In this document: positions 42,886 to 52,260 of the stretch, one piece after another
Layout: the number at the start of each line of letters is the position of its first letter
Numbering within the stretch: the stretch's first letter is position 1
DNA from: Thermus brockianus
GTDB taxonomy: Bacteria > Deinococcota > Deinococci > Deinococcales > Thermaceae
NCBI RefSeq assembly: GCF_001880325.1
Contig: NZ_CP016312.1
Location: forward strand, 1,178,001 to 1,242,000
Length of the DNA stretch: 64,000 bases
Direction: 5' to 3'
The notes under the pieces: generated by a model
The model's input: only the letters and a program-made list of their open reading frames with translations
What the model was told of the DNA's origin: nothing
The model's database searches: none
Position numbers and translations under genes: made by a program

Positions 42886-43803
42886 ATGCTGGTGACGGGA
42901 CTGGAAATCCTCAAGAAGGCGCGGGCCGAGGGCTACGGGGTGGGGGCCTTCAACACCAACAACATGGAGTTCACCCAGGCCATCCTCGAGGCCGCCGAGG
43001 AGCTTAGGAGCCCGGTGATCCTGGCCCTTTCCGAGGGGGCCATGAAGTACGGGGGCCGCGCCCTCACCCAGATGGCGGTGGCCCTGGCCAAGGAGGCGCG
43101 GGTGCCCGTGGCCATCCACCTGGACCACGGCTCCAGCTACGAGAGCGTCCTCAAGGCCCTCCGGGAGGGCTTCACCAGCGTCATGATTGACAAGTCCCAC
43201 GAGGACTTTGAGACGAACGTCCGGGAGACCAGGCGGGTGGTGGAGGCGGCCCACGCCGTGGGGGTCACGGTGGAGGCGGAGCTGGGCCGCCTGGCGGGGA
43301 TTGAGGAGCACGTGGCCGTGGACGAGAAGGACGCCCTCCTCACCAACCCCGAGGAGGCCCGCCTCTTCATGGAGCGCACCGGGGCCGACTACCTGGCGGT
43401 GGCCATCGGCACCAGCCACGGGGCCTACAAGGGGAAGGGCCGCCCCTTCATTGACCACCCCCGCCTGGAGCGCATCGCAAAGCTCGTCCCCGCCCCCCTC
43501 GTCCTCCACGGGGCGAGCGCCGTGCCGCCCGAGCTCGTGGAGCGTTTCCGCGCCGCCGGGGGGGAGATCGGGGAGGCGGCGGGCATCCACCCCGAGGACA
43601 TCAGGAAGGCCATCGCCCTGGGCGTGGCCAAGATCAACACCGACACCGACCTGCGCCTGGCCTTCACCGCCCTCATCCGGGAAACCCTAGGGAAAAGCCC
43701 CAAGGAGTTTGACCCAAGGAAGTACCTGGGCCCGGCCCGGGAGGCGGTGAAGGAGGTGGTGAAAAGCCGCATGGAGCTTTTCGGCTCCGTGGGCAAGGCC
43801 TAG
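42886..43803 (+). CDS. fba: Class II fructose-bisphosphate aldolase
   Basis: The 305-aa zinc-dependent aldolase interconverts fructose 1,6-bisphosphate and two triose phosphates. It shows AFNTNNMEFTQAIL, the zinc site VPVAIHLDHGSSYE, KSHEDFETNVRETRRVV, AIGTSHGAYKG with a zinc His, LVLHGASAVP and INTDTDLRLAF. Size and sequence are of the Thermus class IIB type. Confidence 0.96.
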   Translation: MLVTGLEILKKARAEGYGVGAFNTNNMEFTQAILEAAEELRSPVILALSEGAMKYGGRALTQMAVALAKEARVPVAIHLDHGSSYESVLKALREGFTSVMIDKSHEDFETNVRETRRVVEAAHAVGVTVEAELGRLAGIEEHVAVDEKDALLTNPEEARLFMERTGADYLAVAIGTSHGAYKGKGRPFIDHPRLERIAKLVPAPLVLHGASAVPPELVERFRAAGGEIGEAAGIHPEDIRKAIALGVAKINTDTDLRLAFTALIRETLGKSPKEFDPRKYLGPAREAVKEVVKSRMELFGSVGKA

Positions 43804-43988
43804 GGCCTGGCCGCCTGGGGTTTCGGCGAAGCGCCGTGCCAGCCGGGCCACGGCTACGGCGCGCTTTGGCCCTAGGGGGCGCCTTCCGGCAAGCCTCCCT
43901 TTCCAAGGGCTCCACGCCTCCTAGGGCCTGGAGGGAGCCCTCGTACTCCGCCAGGCCGAAGCGGTACCGGGGGGTCCTGGCTTTGGCG
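43804..43988 (-). other. Intergenic stretch with possible decayed coding remnant
   Basis: This 185-bp gap between fba and the nucleoside phosphorylase gene has no intact gene. On the minus strand, one frame reads [20 protein letters not shown] and then, after a shift near 43858, AVAVARLARRFAETPGG; both have coding-like composition. The first part loosely recalls the end of DDE transposases (Y-R-W-x-x-E-E-Y-H-R-x-L-K type). The call as a remnant is weak. Confidence 0.22.
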
Positions 43989-44000
43989 TAGCATGGGCCC

Positions 44001-45274
44001 ATGAACCCCGTGCTTTTCATCCGCGAGAAGCGGGAAGGAGGGAAGCACCGGGAGGAAGACCTCAAGGCCTTCCTCCTGGGCTACCTGAAGGACGAGGTCC
44101 CCGACTACCAGGTGGCCGCCTGGCTCATGGCCGCCTTCCTCCGGGGCCTGGACCGGGAGGAAACCCTTTGGCTCACGGAAACCATGGCCTACTCCGGGAA
44201 GGTCCTGGACCTTTCGGGCCTGCCCCACCCCGTGGACAAGCACTCCTCGGGGGGGTGGGGGACAAGGTGAGCCTGGTGGTGGGGCCTATCCTGGCCGCCA
44301 GCGGCTGCACCTTCGCCAAGATGTCCGGCCGGGGCCTGGCCCACACCGGGGGGACCATTGACAAGCTGGAGTCCGTGCCCGGCTGGCGGGGGGAGATGAC
44401 GGAGGCGGAGTTTTTGGAAAGGGCCCGGCGGGTGGGCCTTGTCATCGCCGCCCAAAGCCCCGACCTCGCCCCCCTGGACGGGAAGCTTTACGCCCTTCGC
44501 GACGTGACCGCCACCGTGGAGAGCATTCCCCTCATCGCCAGTTCCATCATGAGCAAAAAGCTGGCCGCTGGGGCGCGGAGCATCGTTTTGGACGTGAAGG
44601 TGGGCAAGGGGGCCTTCATGAAGACCCTGGAGGAGGCCCGCCTCCTGGCCCGGACCATGGTGGAGATCGGCCAAGGGGCGGGCAGGCGGGTGAAGGCCCT
44701 CCTCACCAGCATGGAGGCTCCCTTGGGCCGGGCGGTGGGGAACGCCATAGAGGTGCGGGAGGCCATTTTGGCCCTCCGGGGGGAAGGCCCCGAGGACCTG
44801 GTGGGGGTGGCGTTGCGCCTGGCGGAGGAGGCCTTGCGCCTCGAGGGCCTGGACCCCAGCCTCGCCCGAAAGGCCCTGGAAAGCGGGGCCGCTTTGGAAA
44901 AGTTCGCGGCCTTCCTCAAGGCCCAAGGGGGGGACCCCAAGGTGGTGGAGGACTTCTCCCTTCTGCCCCTTGGGGAGGAGCTACCCCTTTTGTGCCAGGA
45001 GGCCGGGGTGGTGCGGGAGGTGGACGCCTACCGGGTGGGCCTGGCGGTACTGGCCCTGGGGGGTGGGCGGCGCAAGAAGGGCGAGGCCATTGACCACGGG
45101 GTGGGGGTTTACCTCCTGAAAAAGCCTGGGGACCGGGTGGCCAAGGGGGAGGCCCTGGCCCTCCTCTACCACCGGGGACAGGGGGTGGAGGAGGCCTTGG
45201 ACCACCTTCGGCAGGCCTTCGTCTTGGGGGAAACGGCAAGCCCCTTGCCCCTCGTTTTGGAGGCGGTGGGATAG
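44001..45274 (+). CDS. deoA: Pyrimidine-nucleoside (thymidine) phosphorylase, interrupted by a -1 frameshift
   Basis: Two frames join into a 424-aa enzyme that phosphorolyses thymidine or uridine for salvage. The first gives [20 protein letters not shown] and [11 protein letters not shown]; the second continues [37 protein letters not shown] and [23 protein letters not shown], ending in a barrel-sandwich C-domain. The break is the G run 44249-44255, seven where eight restore the conserved KHSTGGVGD-type motif. A TAGCAT box (43989-43994) six bases before the ATG suggests a leaderless start. Confidence 0.92.
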
Positions 45275-45290
45275 GGTAAACTCTAGCGGG

Positions 45291-46190
45291 ATGAAAAGGC
45301 GGCCCGTGCGCTACACCCTCCTTCTCGCCCGAAGCGGTGGGGGGAGCCATGCCTGGAGCCTTCCCGGCTGGGTAGCCCTCCTCCTTTTGGCCTTTTTGGT
45401 GCTTTGGAGCGGGGCCAACCTTTATTTCTGGCACCGAGCCAAGGAGGCCCGGGATTTGGAGGCCAGAATGCGCTCCCTGGCCCAGGAGGCCCGGAGGCTT
45501 TCCCTGGCCCTGGAGGCGGAAAAGGCCAAAAACGGGGCGCTTTCCCAGGAGGCAGAGCGCACCAAGGCGGAACTGGCAGCCTTAAAAAAGGCCATAGATG
45601 AGCTTCGCCGCCGCGCCGGGCTTTCCCCCATCAATGCCCTTCCCGTGCGCTACCAGGAGGGGGGCAAGGGCGGGGGGGCCATGGCGGGGTGGGCGGAGGT
45701 GCGGGCCACGGTGTTGGACCTGCAGAACCAACTTCAGGAAATCGTCCCAGCCTTGGAGCGCACCTTGGAGATTGAGGCGAGCCTTCCCCGGGGGCTTCCC
45801 TTGCGGGGCTATGGGGGCATCACCTCCTACTTCGGCACCCGCAAGAACCCCTTTGGACCCGGCTGGGAGTTCCACGACGGGTTGGACTTTTCCGCTCCCT
45901 ACGGGGCGCCGGTCTACGCCCCGGGCGGCGGGGTGGTGGCCCGGGTGGGCTGGATGGGGCCCTATGGCCTTGCCGTCCTCCTGGACCACGCCCAGGGCTA
46001 CCAGACCCTTTATGGCCACCTCTCCCGTGTCCTGGTGCGGCCTGGGGAACGGGTGGAACGGGGGCAGGTTTTGGGCTACGTGGGCTCCACGGGCCGCTCC
46101 ACGGGGCCCCACCTGCACTACGGCGTCTACCGCTACGGCGTTCCCGTGGACCCCAGGCCCTACCTTTCCCCCGCTTGGGTGGGCCGGTAA
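45291..46190 (+). CDS. M23-family peptidoglycan endopeptidase
   Basis: The 299-aa protein has one N-terminal membrane helix (WVALLLLAFLVLWSGANLYF), a coiled coil of about 80 residues, and a LytM/M23 domain with the zinc motifs EFHDGLDFSAPYGAPV (HxxxD) and GPHLHYGVY (HxH). It should cut peptide cross-links in the cell wall from the outer face of the membrane. The bactofilin gene follows directly, a common pairing for cell-shape control. Confidence 0.94.
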   Translation: MKRRPVRYTLLLARSGGGSHAWSLPGWVALLLLAFLVLWSGANLYFWHRAKEARDLEARMRSLAQEARRLSLALEAEKAKNGALSQEAERTKAELAALKKAIDELRRRAGLSPINALPVRYQEGGKGGGAMAGWAEVRATVLDLQNQLQEIVPALERTLEIEASLPRGLPLRGYGGITSYFGTRKNPFGPGWEFHDGLDFSAPYGAPVYAPGGGVVARVGWMGPYGLAVLLDHAQGYQTLYGHLSRVLVRPGERVERGQVLGYVGSTGRSTGPHLHYGVYRYGVPVDPRPYLSPAWVGR

Positions 46191-46191
46191 A

Positions 46192-46563
46192 ATGGGGCGG
46201 ATGCTCGCAAGGAAGCAGAACCCCCTCACCTACCTGGGCCCCGAAACCGAGGTCCTGGGCGACCTCAAGGCCAAGGGCCAGGTGCGTATAGACGGCCTGG
46301 TCCGGGGCTCGGTGTACGTGGAAGGGGAACTGGAGGTGGGGCGCACGGGCCGCATAGAGGGGGAGCGCATAGAGGCCCAGGCGGTCCAGATCCACGGGGA
46401 GGTTAAGGCCGACATCGTGGCCGGAAAGGTGGCCCTTTCCAAAACGGCCCGCTTTACGGGGAGCGTGCGGGCCCAGGCCTTGGACGTGGAGGCGGGGGCG
46501 GTCTTCATCGGCCAGAGCCTGGCTGGGGAAAGCCGGGCCCTCGAGGCCCCCAAGGAGGCGTAG
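46192..46563 (+). CDS. Bactofilin family cytoskeletal protein
   Basis: The 123-aa protein is mostly a bactofilin beta-helix: [36 protein letters not shown]-type repeats followed by [21 protein letters not shown] and RFTGSVRA. Bactofilins polymerise without nucleotides and position wall enzymes. It starts one base after the M23 peptidase stop. ATG 46192 is used; 46201 is possible. Confidence 0.93.
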   Translation: MGRMLARKQNPLTYLGPETEVLGDLKAKGQVRIDGLVRGSVYVEGELEVGRTGRIEGERIEAQAVQIHGEVKADIVAGKVALSKTARFTGSVRAQALDVEAGAVFIGQSLAGESRALEAPKEA

Positions 46564-46564
46564 C

Positions 46565-47422
46565 GTGGCCTTAGAGAGGCTTTTCCGCCGCAAGCGCCCG
46601 AGCGGGGAGAACCGGGACGTCCCCGAGCTTTGGACCAAGTGCGAGGCCTGCGGGGCCCAGCTCTACAAAAAGGAGTTTAAGGAAAACCTCTACGTCTGCC
46701 CCAAGTGCGGCCACCACCACCGCATGCCCGCCGCCGAGCGGGTGGCCATGCTGGCCGATCCCGGTACCTTCCAGGAGACCACCCGCCTCGCCCCCTTGGA
46801 CCCCTTGGGCTTCGTGGACACCAAGCCCTACGCCGAGCGCCTCCAGACCTACCAGAAGGAGACGGGGCGCAAGGACGCCATCGTAGGCGGCACCTGCGCC
46901 ATCGGGGGGGTGCCGAGCGTCCTTTTGGTCATGGACTACGCCTTCGCCGGCGGCTCCATGGGGAGCGTGGTGGGGGAGGAGATCGCCCGGGGGGTGGAGC
47001 GGGCGGCGGAGGAGGGGAGGGCCCTCGTCATCGTGGCCGCCTCGGGGGGGGCCAGGATGCAGGAGGCGGCCCTTTCCCTCATGCAGATGGCCAAGACGGT
47101 GATGAGCCTGGACCTCCTGTGGGCCAAACGCCTGCCCTACGTTTCCGTCCTCACCGACCCCACCACGGGCGGGGTCACGGCCAGCTTCGCCGCCTTGGCG
47201 GACGTCATCTTCGCCGAGCCCGGGGCCCTCATCGGCTTCGCCGGGCCCCGGGTCATCCGCCAGACCATCCGCCAGGAGCTCCCCGAGGGCTTCCAGCGCG
47301 CGGAGTTCCTCCTGAAGCACGGCATGGTGGACCGGGTCACGGACCGCCGCCGGCTTAAGGCGGAGCTGGTCCAGGCCCTGCGCCACCTGCACCCTGGAGT
47401 CCCCTATGCCCCTGGAGTTTGA
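46565..47422 (+). CDS. accD: Acetyl-CoA carboxylase carboxyltransferase subunit beta
   Basis: The 285-aa subunit has the four-cysteine zinc ribbon ([13 protein letters not shown] and CPKCGHHH) and the carboxyltransferase core with [18 protein letters not shown] and [11 protein letters not shown]. With AccA it transfers carboxyl from biotin to acetyl-CoA, the first step of fatty-acid synthesis. Its end overlaps accA by 17 bases. Confidence 0.97.
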   Translation: MALERLFRRKRPSGENRDVPELWTKCEACGAQLYKKEFKENLYVCPKCGHHHRMPAAERVAMLADPGTFQETTRLAPLDPLGFVDTKPYAERLQTYQKETGRKDAIVGGTCAIGGVPSVLLVMDYAFAGGSMGSVVGEEIARGVERAAEEGRALVIVAASGGARMQEAALSLMQMAKTVMSLDLLWAKRLPYVSVLTDPTTGGVTASFAALADVIFAEPGALIGFAGPRVIRQTIRQELPEGFQRAEFLLKHGMVDRVTDRRRLKAELVQALRHLHPGVPYAPGV

Positions 47423-48356
47423 AAAGCCCATCCTGGAACTGGAAAAGCGCATCCAGGAACTCAAGGAAACCGCCCGCACCACGGGCGTGGACCTTGAGGC
47501 GGAGATCCGCCTTCTGGAGGAGCGCTTGGCGCGGCTTAAGCAGGAGATCTACGGCAACCTCACCCCGTGGCAGCGGGTGCAGCTCGCCCGGGCCCCAGGG
47601 CGGCCCACCACCTTGGACGTGTTGGCCAAGGCCTTCCAGGACTTCCTGGAACTCCACGGGGACCGGGCCTTCGCCGATGACCCCGCCATCGTGGGGGGGC
47701 TCGCCTACCTGGAGGGGCAGAAGGTGGTGGTGGTGGGCCACCAGAAGGGGCGGGACACCAAGGAGAACCTCCAGCGCAATTTCGGCATGCCCCACCCTGA
47801 GGGCTACCGCAAGGCCATGCGCCTCATGGACCTGGCGGACCGCTTCGGCTACCCCTTCATCAGCTTCATTGACACCCCAGGGGCCTACCCTGGGGTTTCC
47901 GCCGAGGAGCGGGGCCAGGCCTGGGTCATCGCCCAGAGCATCCAGCGCATGGGACGCCTAAGGGTGCCCGCCATCGCCGTGATCCTGGGGGAGGGGGGGA
48001 GCGGGGGGGCCTTGGCCATCGGGGTGGCCAACCGGGTGCTGATCCTGGAAAACGCCTGGTACTCGGTGATTAGCCCCGAGTCCTGCGCCGCCATCCTCTG
48101 GCGGGACGCCAAGGAGGCCCCCAAGGCGGCGGAGGCCCTTAAGCTCACGGCCCAAGACCTCTTGGCCTTGGGGGTAGTGGACGCTATTGTCCCCGAGCCC
48201 GAGGGCGGGGCCCACAAGGACCCGGACCGGGCCATCCAGAACGTGAAGGAAGCCCTTTTGCGGACCTTGGAAGAGCTGAAAGCCCTTAGCCCAGAAGCCC
48301 TTTACCAGGACCGCTACCGCCGCTTCCGCGCCCTTGGGGCCTACGCCGAGTCTTAA
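47406..48356 (+). CDS. accA: Acetyl-CoA carboxylase carboxyltransferase subunit alpha
   Basis: The 316-aa subunit starts with coiled-coil [20 protein letters not shown], then [38 protein letters not shown] and [21 protein letters not shown]. Length and order with accD are as expected. Confidence 0.97.
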   Translation: MPLEFEKPILELEKRIQELKETARTTGVDLEAEIRLLEERLARLKQEIYGNLTPWQRVQLARAPGRPTTLDVLAKAFQDFLELHGDRAFADDPAIVGGLAYLEGQKVVVVGHQKGRDTKENLQRNFGMPHPEGYRKAMRLMDLADRFGYPFISFIDTPGAYPGVSAEERGQAWVIAQSIQRMGRLRVPAIAVILGEGGSGGALAIGVANRVLILENAWYSVISPESCAAILWRDAKEAPKAAEALKLTAQDLLALGVVDAIVPEPEGGAHKDPDRAIQNVKEALLRTLEELKALSPEALYQDRYRRFRALGAYAES

Positions 48357-48424
48357 GGGCTTTTGGCCTCTTTCCCTCAGGATTTTCACAGGAACCCTTT
48401 AGCCTGGGGCTGGAGGTGAGGGAT

Positions 48425-50032
48425 ATGCGGAAGCTCCTCTTGGCGGTGTTGGGATTGGGGGCGGCTTTGGCCCAGCAGCTAAGCCCCCAGGGCATCCTCA
48501 TCAACCCGGTGCCCACGGACTTGCAGGTCAAGGTCTGGGTGGACAAGGACCCCGGCAAGCGGGGCACGGCCCTTTACCAGGTGGGCGAGCCCATCTACAT
48601 CTATGTGAACGTCAACCAGGACGCCTACGTCTACCTCTTCAACATCAACGCCGACGGGAAGATAGACCCCATCCTGCCCAACGCCTACGAGCGGGATAAC
48701 TTCCTGAGGGCAGGGGAGACGCGGCGCTTTCCCCCGGAAGGGGCCCGTTACCGCTACACCGTGACGGGTCCGGAAGGGGAAGACCGCATCCTGGCGGTGG
48801 CGAGCCGGAGGCCCCTTTCCCTCCAGGAGATTCTGGACGTGGAGCGGAACCAGGTGAGGGTGGAAGGGACAGAGGGCTTAGCCAGGGCGCTTTCCATCGT
48901 GATTGAGCCCATTCCGGCCCGGGACTGGGTCACGGACGTGGCCCGCTACTACGTGGGCCGGGTTACCCCTACGCCCCCTTCCACCGCCACCCTGGCGGTG
49001 GACTCGAGGCCCCAAGGGGCCGAGGTCTACCTGGATGGCCGCCTCCAAGGGCGCACGCCCCTTTCCCTTGGCGTGAACCCGGGGCGGCACGAGGTGGAGG
49101 TGAGGCTTTCCGGCTACCAGCCCTACCGGGTGACGGTGAACCCGAGGCCTGGGGAGAGGGTACAGGTCTTTGCCCAGCTGGTTCCCGAGCCCCGGCAGGG
49201 CACCCTGGCGGTAACCTCCACGCCCAGCGGGGCGGAGGTCTACCTCAATGGCGCCTTGCGGGGCCGCACCCCCCTAAGCCTCGCCTTGCCCGAGGGGCGG
49301 TACGAGGTGGAACTTAGGCTTTCCGGCTACGAACCCCACCGCACCCGGGTGGAGGTGCGCCGGGGGGAGACCACCCGCTTGGACGTGCGCCTAAACCCCA
49401 TCCGCACCGGTACCCTCCTCCTGGAGTCCAGCCCCTCGGGGGCCGAGGTCTACCTGAACGGGCAGCTTAGGGGACGCACCCCCTTGCGGCTCACCTTGGA
49501 CGAGGGGACCTACCGGGTGGAGCTTAGGCTTCCCGGCTACGAGCCCTACGCCGCCAGCGTCCGGGTGGAGAGGGGGCGGGAGACGCGGCTTGCCGCCACC
49601 CTTACCCCCATCCGTACCGGGGAGCTCTCCCTGGAGGTGCGGCCCCAGGGGGCCGAGGTTTACGTGGACGGCCGCCTGGTGGGGCGGGGTGCCGTGCGGC
49701 TTAGCCTCGAGGCCGGCCTGCACGAGGTGCGGGTGGCAGCCCCCGGCTACGCCGAGTACCGGGCCCAGGTGGAGGTGCGCCCTGGGGAGAGCCTGCGGCT
49801 TTTCGTGGAGCTCGTGCCCGTGCGGGCGGTTTTGGAGCTTTACCTTAACGTGGAGGCCCGGGTCTTCCTGAACGGCGAGGAGGTGGGGCTCGCCCGGGGT
49901 GGCTACCTCCGCCTGGAGGTGTTGCCGGGGGACTACGAGCTCACCCTGGTGGCCAAGGGCTACCGCACCCTGGTGCAGACCGTGCGCCTAAGCGGCCAGC
50001 AGGTGCTAAGGCTGGAGCTTAGACCGCTTTAG
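48425..50032 (+). CDS. Secreted DUF4384/PEGA-repeat protein
   Basis: The 535-aa protein has a signal peptide (MRKLLLAVLGLGAALAQ), a DUF4384-like domain (about 30-130; VGEPIYIYVNVNQDAYVYLF and the LPNAYERDN segment), then five PEGA-type repeats of about 65 residues. Each repeat has the SGAEVYLNGxLRGRTPL and LSGYEPY motifs. The first four are clear and the fifth (YLNVEARVFLNGEEVG) is divergent. PEGA repeats are usual in surface or S-layer-associated proteins. ATG 48425 is chosen over GTG 48416 because GGAGGTGA is well placed and the signal peptide starts there. Function is unknown. Confidence 0.86.
   Translation: MRKLLLAVLGLGAALAQQLSPQGILINPVPTDLQVKVWVDKDPGKRGTALYQVGEPIYIYVNVNQDAYVYLFNINADGKIDPILPNAYERDNFLRAGETRRFPPEGARYRYTVTGPEGEDRILAVASRRPLSLQEILDVERNQVRVEGTEGLARALSIVIEPIPARDWVTDVARYYVGRVTPTPPSTATLAVDSRPQGAEVYLDGRLQGRTPLSLGVNPGRHEVEVRLSGYQPYRVTVNPRPGERVQVFAQLVPEPRQGTLAVTSTPSGAEVYLNGALRGRTPLSLALPEGRYEVELRLSGYEPHRTRVEVRRGETTRLDVRLNPIRTGTLLLESSPSGAEVYLNGQLRGRTPLRLTLDEGTYRVELRLPGYEPYAASVRVERGRETRLAATLTPIRTGELSLEVRPQGAEVYVDGRLVGRGAVRLSLEAGLHEVRVAAPGYAEYRAQVEVRPGESLRLFVELVPVRAVLELYLNVEARVFLNGEEVGLARGGYLRLEVLPGDYELTLVAKGYRTLVQTVRLSGQQVLRLELRPL
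48986..50023 (+). repeat. Five tandem PEGA-coding repeats
   Basis: Within the PEGA protein gene, units of about 200-210 bp begin near 48986, 49199, 49406, 49616 and 49829. Units two and three are most alike: both encode SGAEVYLNG followed by LRGRTPL at the same spacing, pointing to recent duplication or gene conversion. Confidence 0.75.
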
Positions 50033-50041
50033 AAGGCCCTG

Positions 50042-50065
50042 GCCCCGGCCCTTAAGGGCCGGGGC
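50042..50065. terminator. Bidirectional terminator between PEGA and SdpI-like genes
   Basis: A perfect 24-bp palindrome, arms GCCCCGGCCC and GGGCCGGGGC with a TTAA centre, is followed by TTTCC on the plus strand. It covers the convergent ends and includes the last codons of the SdpI-like gene. Confidence 0.8.
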
Positions 50066-50693
50066 TTTCCTTGCGCCAGGCCAGGTAGGAGAAGGCCACC
50101 AGGTAGAGGGCACCCAAAAGGAGCCCCAAAAGCCATAACCCAATGCCCCACCCTTCCAAGAAGGCGGCGGCCCAGGCGAGGAGGCCAAGGAGGGTGAAGA
50201 CCAGGCCCGCCCGCCCATGGGTCTTTCGCCACACCCGGGGGTTTTCCAGGGTCCAGGGGGTGCGCACCCCCGCTAGGTAGTTGGGGGGAAGCTTGGGGAG
50301 GAGGAACCCAAAGGCCAGAAAGACGAGGCCCACCCCTAGCAGGATGGCCTTCCCCACGGGAAAGGGATTTCCCTGCACCGCTTGCCAGGTGGCGTAGAGG
50401 ATGGCCCCTTGCAGGAGGAAGAAGGACCAAACCACCCCGGCCACAAGCCAGGGCCAGACCGCAGGCGCCTGGCCCTTGAGCTTGGGGTCTAGCCGGGGGG
50501 CCAAGGCGAGAAGGGGGTAGAGGAGGAAGGTGAGGATCACGGGCAGGAGGAAGATTTCCAGGCGGCTCCCGTACCGGTCCACCTCCCCTTGGGCGTTGAA
50601 GTGGGCGGGGATCCTTTCCGGCAGCAGGGCGTAGGCGTAGAGGGTGAGGCCCCAGGTGCAAAGAAGCCCCAAAGGCGCAAGGAGGCGCTTCAT
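50052..50693 (-). CDS. SdpI/DUF1648-family membrane protein
   Basis: The 213-aa protein has about six hydrophobic helices. The N-terminal LPERIPAHFNAQGEVDRYGSR is the DUF1648 signature, and the C-terminal half has the SdpI-like FLLPKLPPNYLAGVRTPWTLENPRVWRKTH. In Bacillus, SdpI gives immunity to the SdpC toxin; no toxin gene is present here, so the role is unknown. The stop codon lies inside the terminator palindrome. Confidence 0.85.
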   Translation of the reverse strand: MKRLLAPLGLLCTWGLTLYAYALLPERIPAHFNAQGEVDRYGSRLEIFLLPVILTFLLYPLLALAPRLDPKLKGQAPAVWPWLVAGVVWSFFLLQGAILYATWQAVQGNPFPVGKAILLGVGLVFLAFGFLLPKLPPNYLAGVRTPWTLENPRVWRKTHGRAGLVFTLLGLLAWAAAFLEGWGIGLWLLGLLLGALYLVAFSYLAWRKESPGP

Positions 50694-50703
50694 GCCCTGA
50701 GCC

Positions 50704-50709
50704 TATACC
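50704..50709 (+). promoter_or_regulatory. -10 box of leaderless nucleotidyltransferase promoter
   Basis: TATACC ends eight bases before the ATG at 50718. No ribosome binding site is seen. Confidence 0.42.
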
Positions 50710-50717
50710 ATGGGGGC

Positions 50718-51410
50718 ATGGAGGCCATCGTCCTAGGGGGCGGCGAGGAGGCTTGGGCCCGGAAGTACGGGGTGCGGAGCAAGGCCCTGGTGCCCTACCG
50801 GGGAAGGCCCTTGGCGGCGTGGGTGCTTTCCGCCTTGGCCGAGGCGGGGCTCTCCGCCCTCTACGTGGGGGAAAACCCTGGGCTTGTCCCTCCTCCCCGC
50901 CTCACCCTGCCGGACCAAGGGAGCCTCCTCGCCAACTTGGAGGCGGCCTTGGCCCATGTGGAGGGCCGGGTCCTGGTGGCCACCGCCGACATCCCCCACC
51001 TCACGCCGGAGGCGGTGCGCTTCGTCCTGGAGAGGGCGCCGGAAGCGGCCTTGGTCTACCCCATCGTGCCCAAGGAGGAGGTGGAGGCCCGCTTCCCCAA
51101 GACCAGGCGCACCTACGCCCGGCTCAAGGAGGGGACCTTCACCGGGGGGAACCTCCTCCTTTTGGACAAGGCCCTCTTCTTCCAGGCCCTGCCCTTGGCC
51201 AAACGGGTGGTGGCCCTGCGCAAAAAGCCTTTGGCCCTGGCCCGGCTGGTGGGCCTGGATATCCTCCTCAAGCTCCTTTGGGGGAGGCTTTCCCTGGCCG
51301 AGGTGGAGGCCAGGGCGAGCCGGATCCTGGGGGTGGAGGCGAGGGCCCTCGTCACCCCTTACCCCGAGGTGGGGGTGGACGTGGACCGGGAGGAGGAATT
51401 GGTAAGCTAG
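50718..51410 (+). CDS. MobA-like NTP transferase
   Basis: The 230-aa protein has the nucleotidyltransferase start MEAIVLGGGEEAW, a KALVPYRGRPLAAWVLSAL substrate loop and the metal-binding VATADIPHLTPEAVRF. This is the pattern of the MobA/GlmU/CofC superfamily. Which nucleotide or acceptor is used is unknown. A membrane protein gene of unknown function follows after four bases. Confidence 0.82.
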   Translation: MEAIVLGGGEEAWARKYGVRSKALVPYRGRPLAAWVLSALAEAGLSALYVGENPGLVPPPRLTLPDQGSLLANLEAALAHVEGRVLVATADIPHLTPEAVRFVLERAPEAALVYPIVPKEEVEARFPKTRRTYARLKEGTFTGGNLLLLDKALFFQALPLAKRVVALRKKPLALARLVGLDILLKLLWGRLSLAEVEARASRILGVEARALVTPYPEVGVDVDREEELVS

Positions 51411-51414
51411 ACCC

Positions 51415-51960
51415 ATGCGCACGGTGAAAGAGCTACGCCTGGCGGGGCTTTTCGCCTACCTGGCGGCCTTGGTGTTGGGGCTTCTCCTTTCCTACTTCCT
51501 CCACGTCCTTTTGGGGGGCGGGGGACGGCTTGGGTGGGGAAGCTTTAACCTGGCCGGGCTTCTGGAGGGGCTTGGGTTCGTGCTCGCCTTTACCTTCGCC
51601 CTGTATCTGGCCAAGAAGGCGGTGCGGGTACCCTGCACCACCCTGCTCACCGCCGGGCTTTTGGGGCCCGCCCCCGCTCGCCGCCTGGCCAGGCCCCTGC
51701 CCCGGGTGGAAGGCCTCGAGGCCTACGAGGGCCGGGGGGTGGCCCTTTTGGTGCAGGAGGGGAGGCCCGTGGGCGTCCTGGGCCTTGCCGACCACATCCT
51801 GCCCTTGGAGGAGGTGGCGGGCGTGGAGGGGGAGGTGGCCGTGAGCGAGCTCGCTCCCCTTTTCCTCCGCCAGCCTTTGGTGCTGGTCTTCCGGGGGGAG
51901 GAGGTCCTTGGGGCCATTCCCCGGGAGGCCTTCTTCCGCCACATGGGCTTTGGGGCTTGA
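51415..51960 (+). CDS. Membrane protein with C-terminal CBS-like domain, unknown function
   Basis: The 181-aa protein has two membrane helices (about 8-31 and 45-66), then a soluble domain. VALLVQEGRPVGVLGLADHIL and PLVLVFRGEEVLGAIPREAFF look like the strand-turn-strand parts of two CBS-type half repeats, but the family is not certain. It follows the MobA-like gene and precedes ferredoxin on the same strand. Confidence 0.6.
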   Translation: MRTVKELRLAGLFAYLAALVLGLLLSYFLHVLLGGGGRLGWGSFNLAGLLEGLGFVLAFTFALYLAKKAVRVPCTTLLTAGLLGPAPARRLARPLPRVEGLEAYEGRGVALLVQEGRPVGVLGLADHILPLEEVAGVEGEVAVSELAPLFLRQPLVLVFRGEEVLGAIPREAFFRHMGFGA

Positions 51961-52013
51961 CAGGGAGGCTTCTGGCCTAAAATAGGGGGGAGCGGTCGCT
52001 CGGGAGGTGAAGG

Positions 52014-52253
52014 ATGCCGCACGTGATCTGTGAGCCCTGCATCGGAGTCAAGGACCAGTCCTGCGTGGAGGTGTGCCCCGTGGAGTGCATCTACGACGGG
52101 GGGGACCAGTTCTACATCCACCCCGAGGAGTGCATTGACTGCGGGGCTTGCGTGCCCGCCTGCCCGGTGAACGCCATCTTCCCCGAGGAGGACGTTCCCG
52201 AGCAGTGGAAGTCCTACATTGAGAAGAACCGCAAGCTGGCGGGGCTAGAGTAA
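52014..52253 (+). CDS. Seven-iron ferredoxin (3Fe-4S/4Fe-4S)
   Basis: The 79-aa electron carrier has MPHVICEPCIGVKDQSCVEV and CIDCGACVPACPVNAIF. The cysteine spacing, with Asp/Val-rich substitution in the first cluster, matches the Thermus seven-iron ferredoxin. GGAGGTGAAGG precedes the ATG. Confidence 0.95.
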   Translation: MPHVICEPCIGVKDQSCVEVCPVECIYDGGDQFYIHPEECIDCGACVPACPVNAIFPEEDVPEQWKSYIEKNRKLAGLE

Positions 52254-52260
52254 ACCCTGC

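Noticed and set aside
45598-46191. Plus-strand extension upstream of the bactofilin gene
   Set aside because: It overlaps the M23 peptidase in a wrong frame with Arg/Pro-rich composition; the bactofilin starts at 46192.
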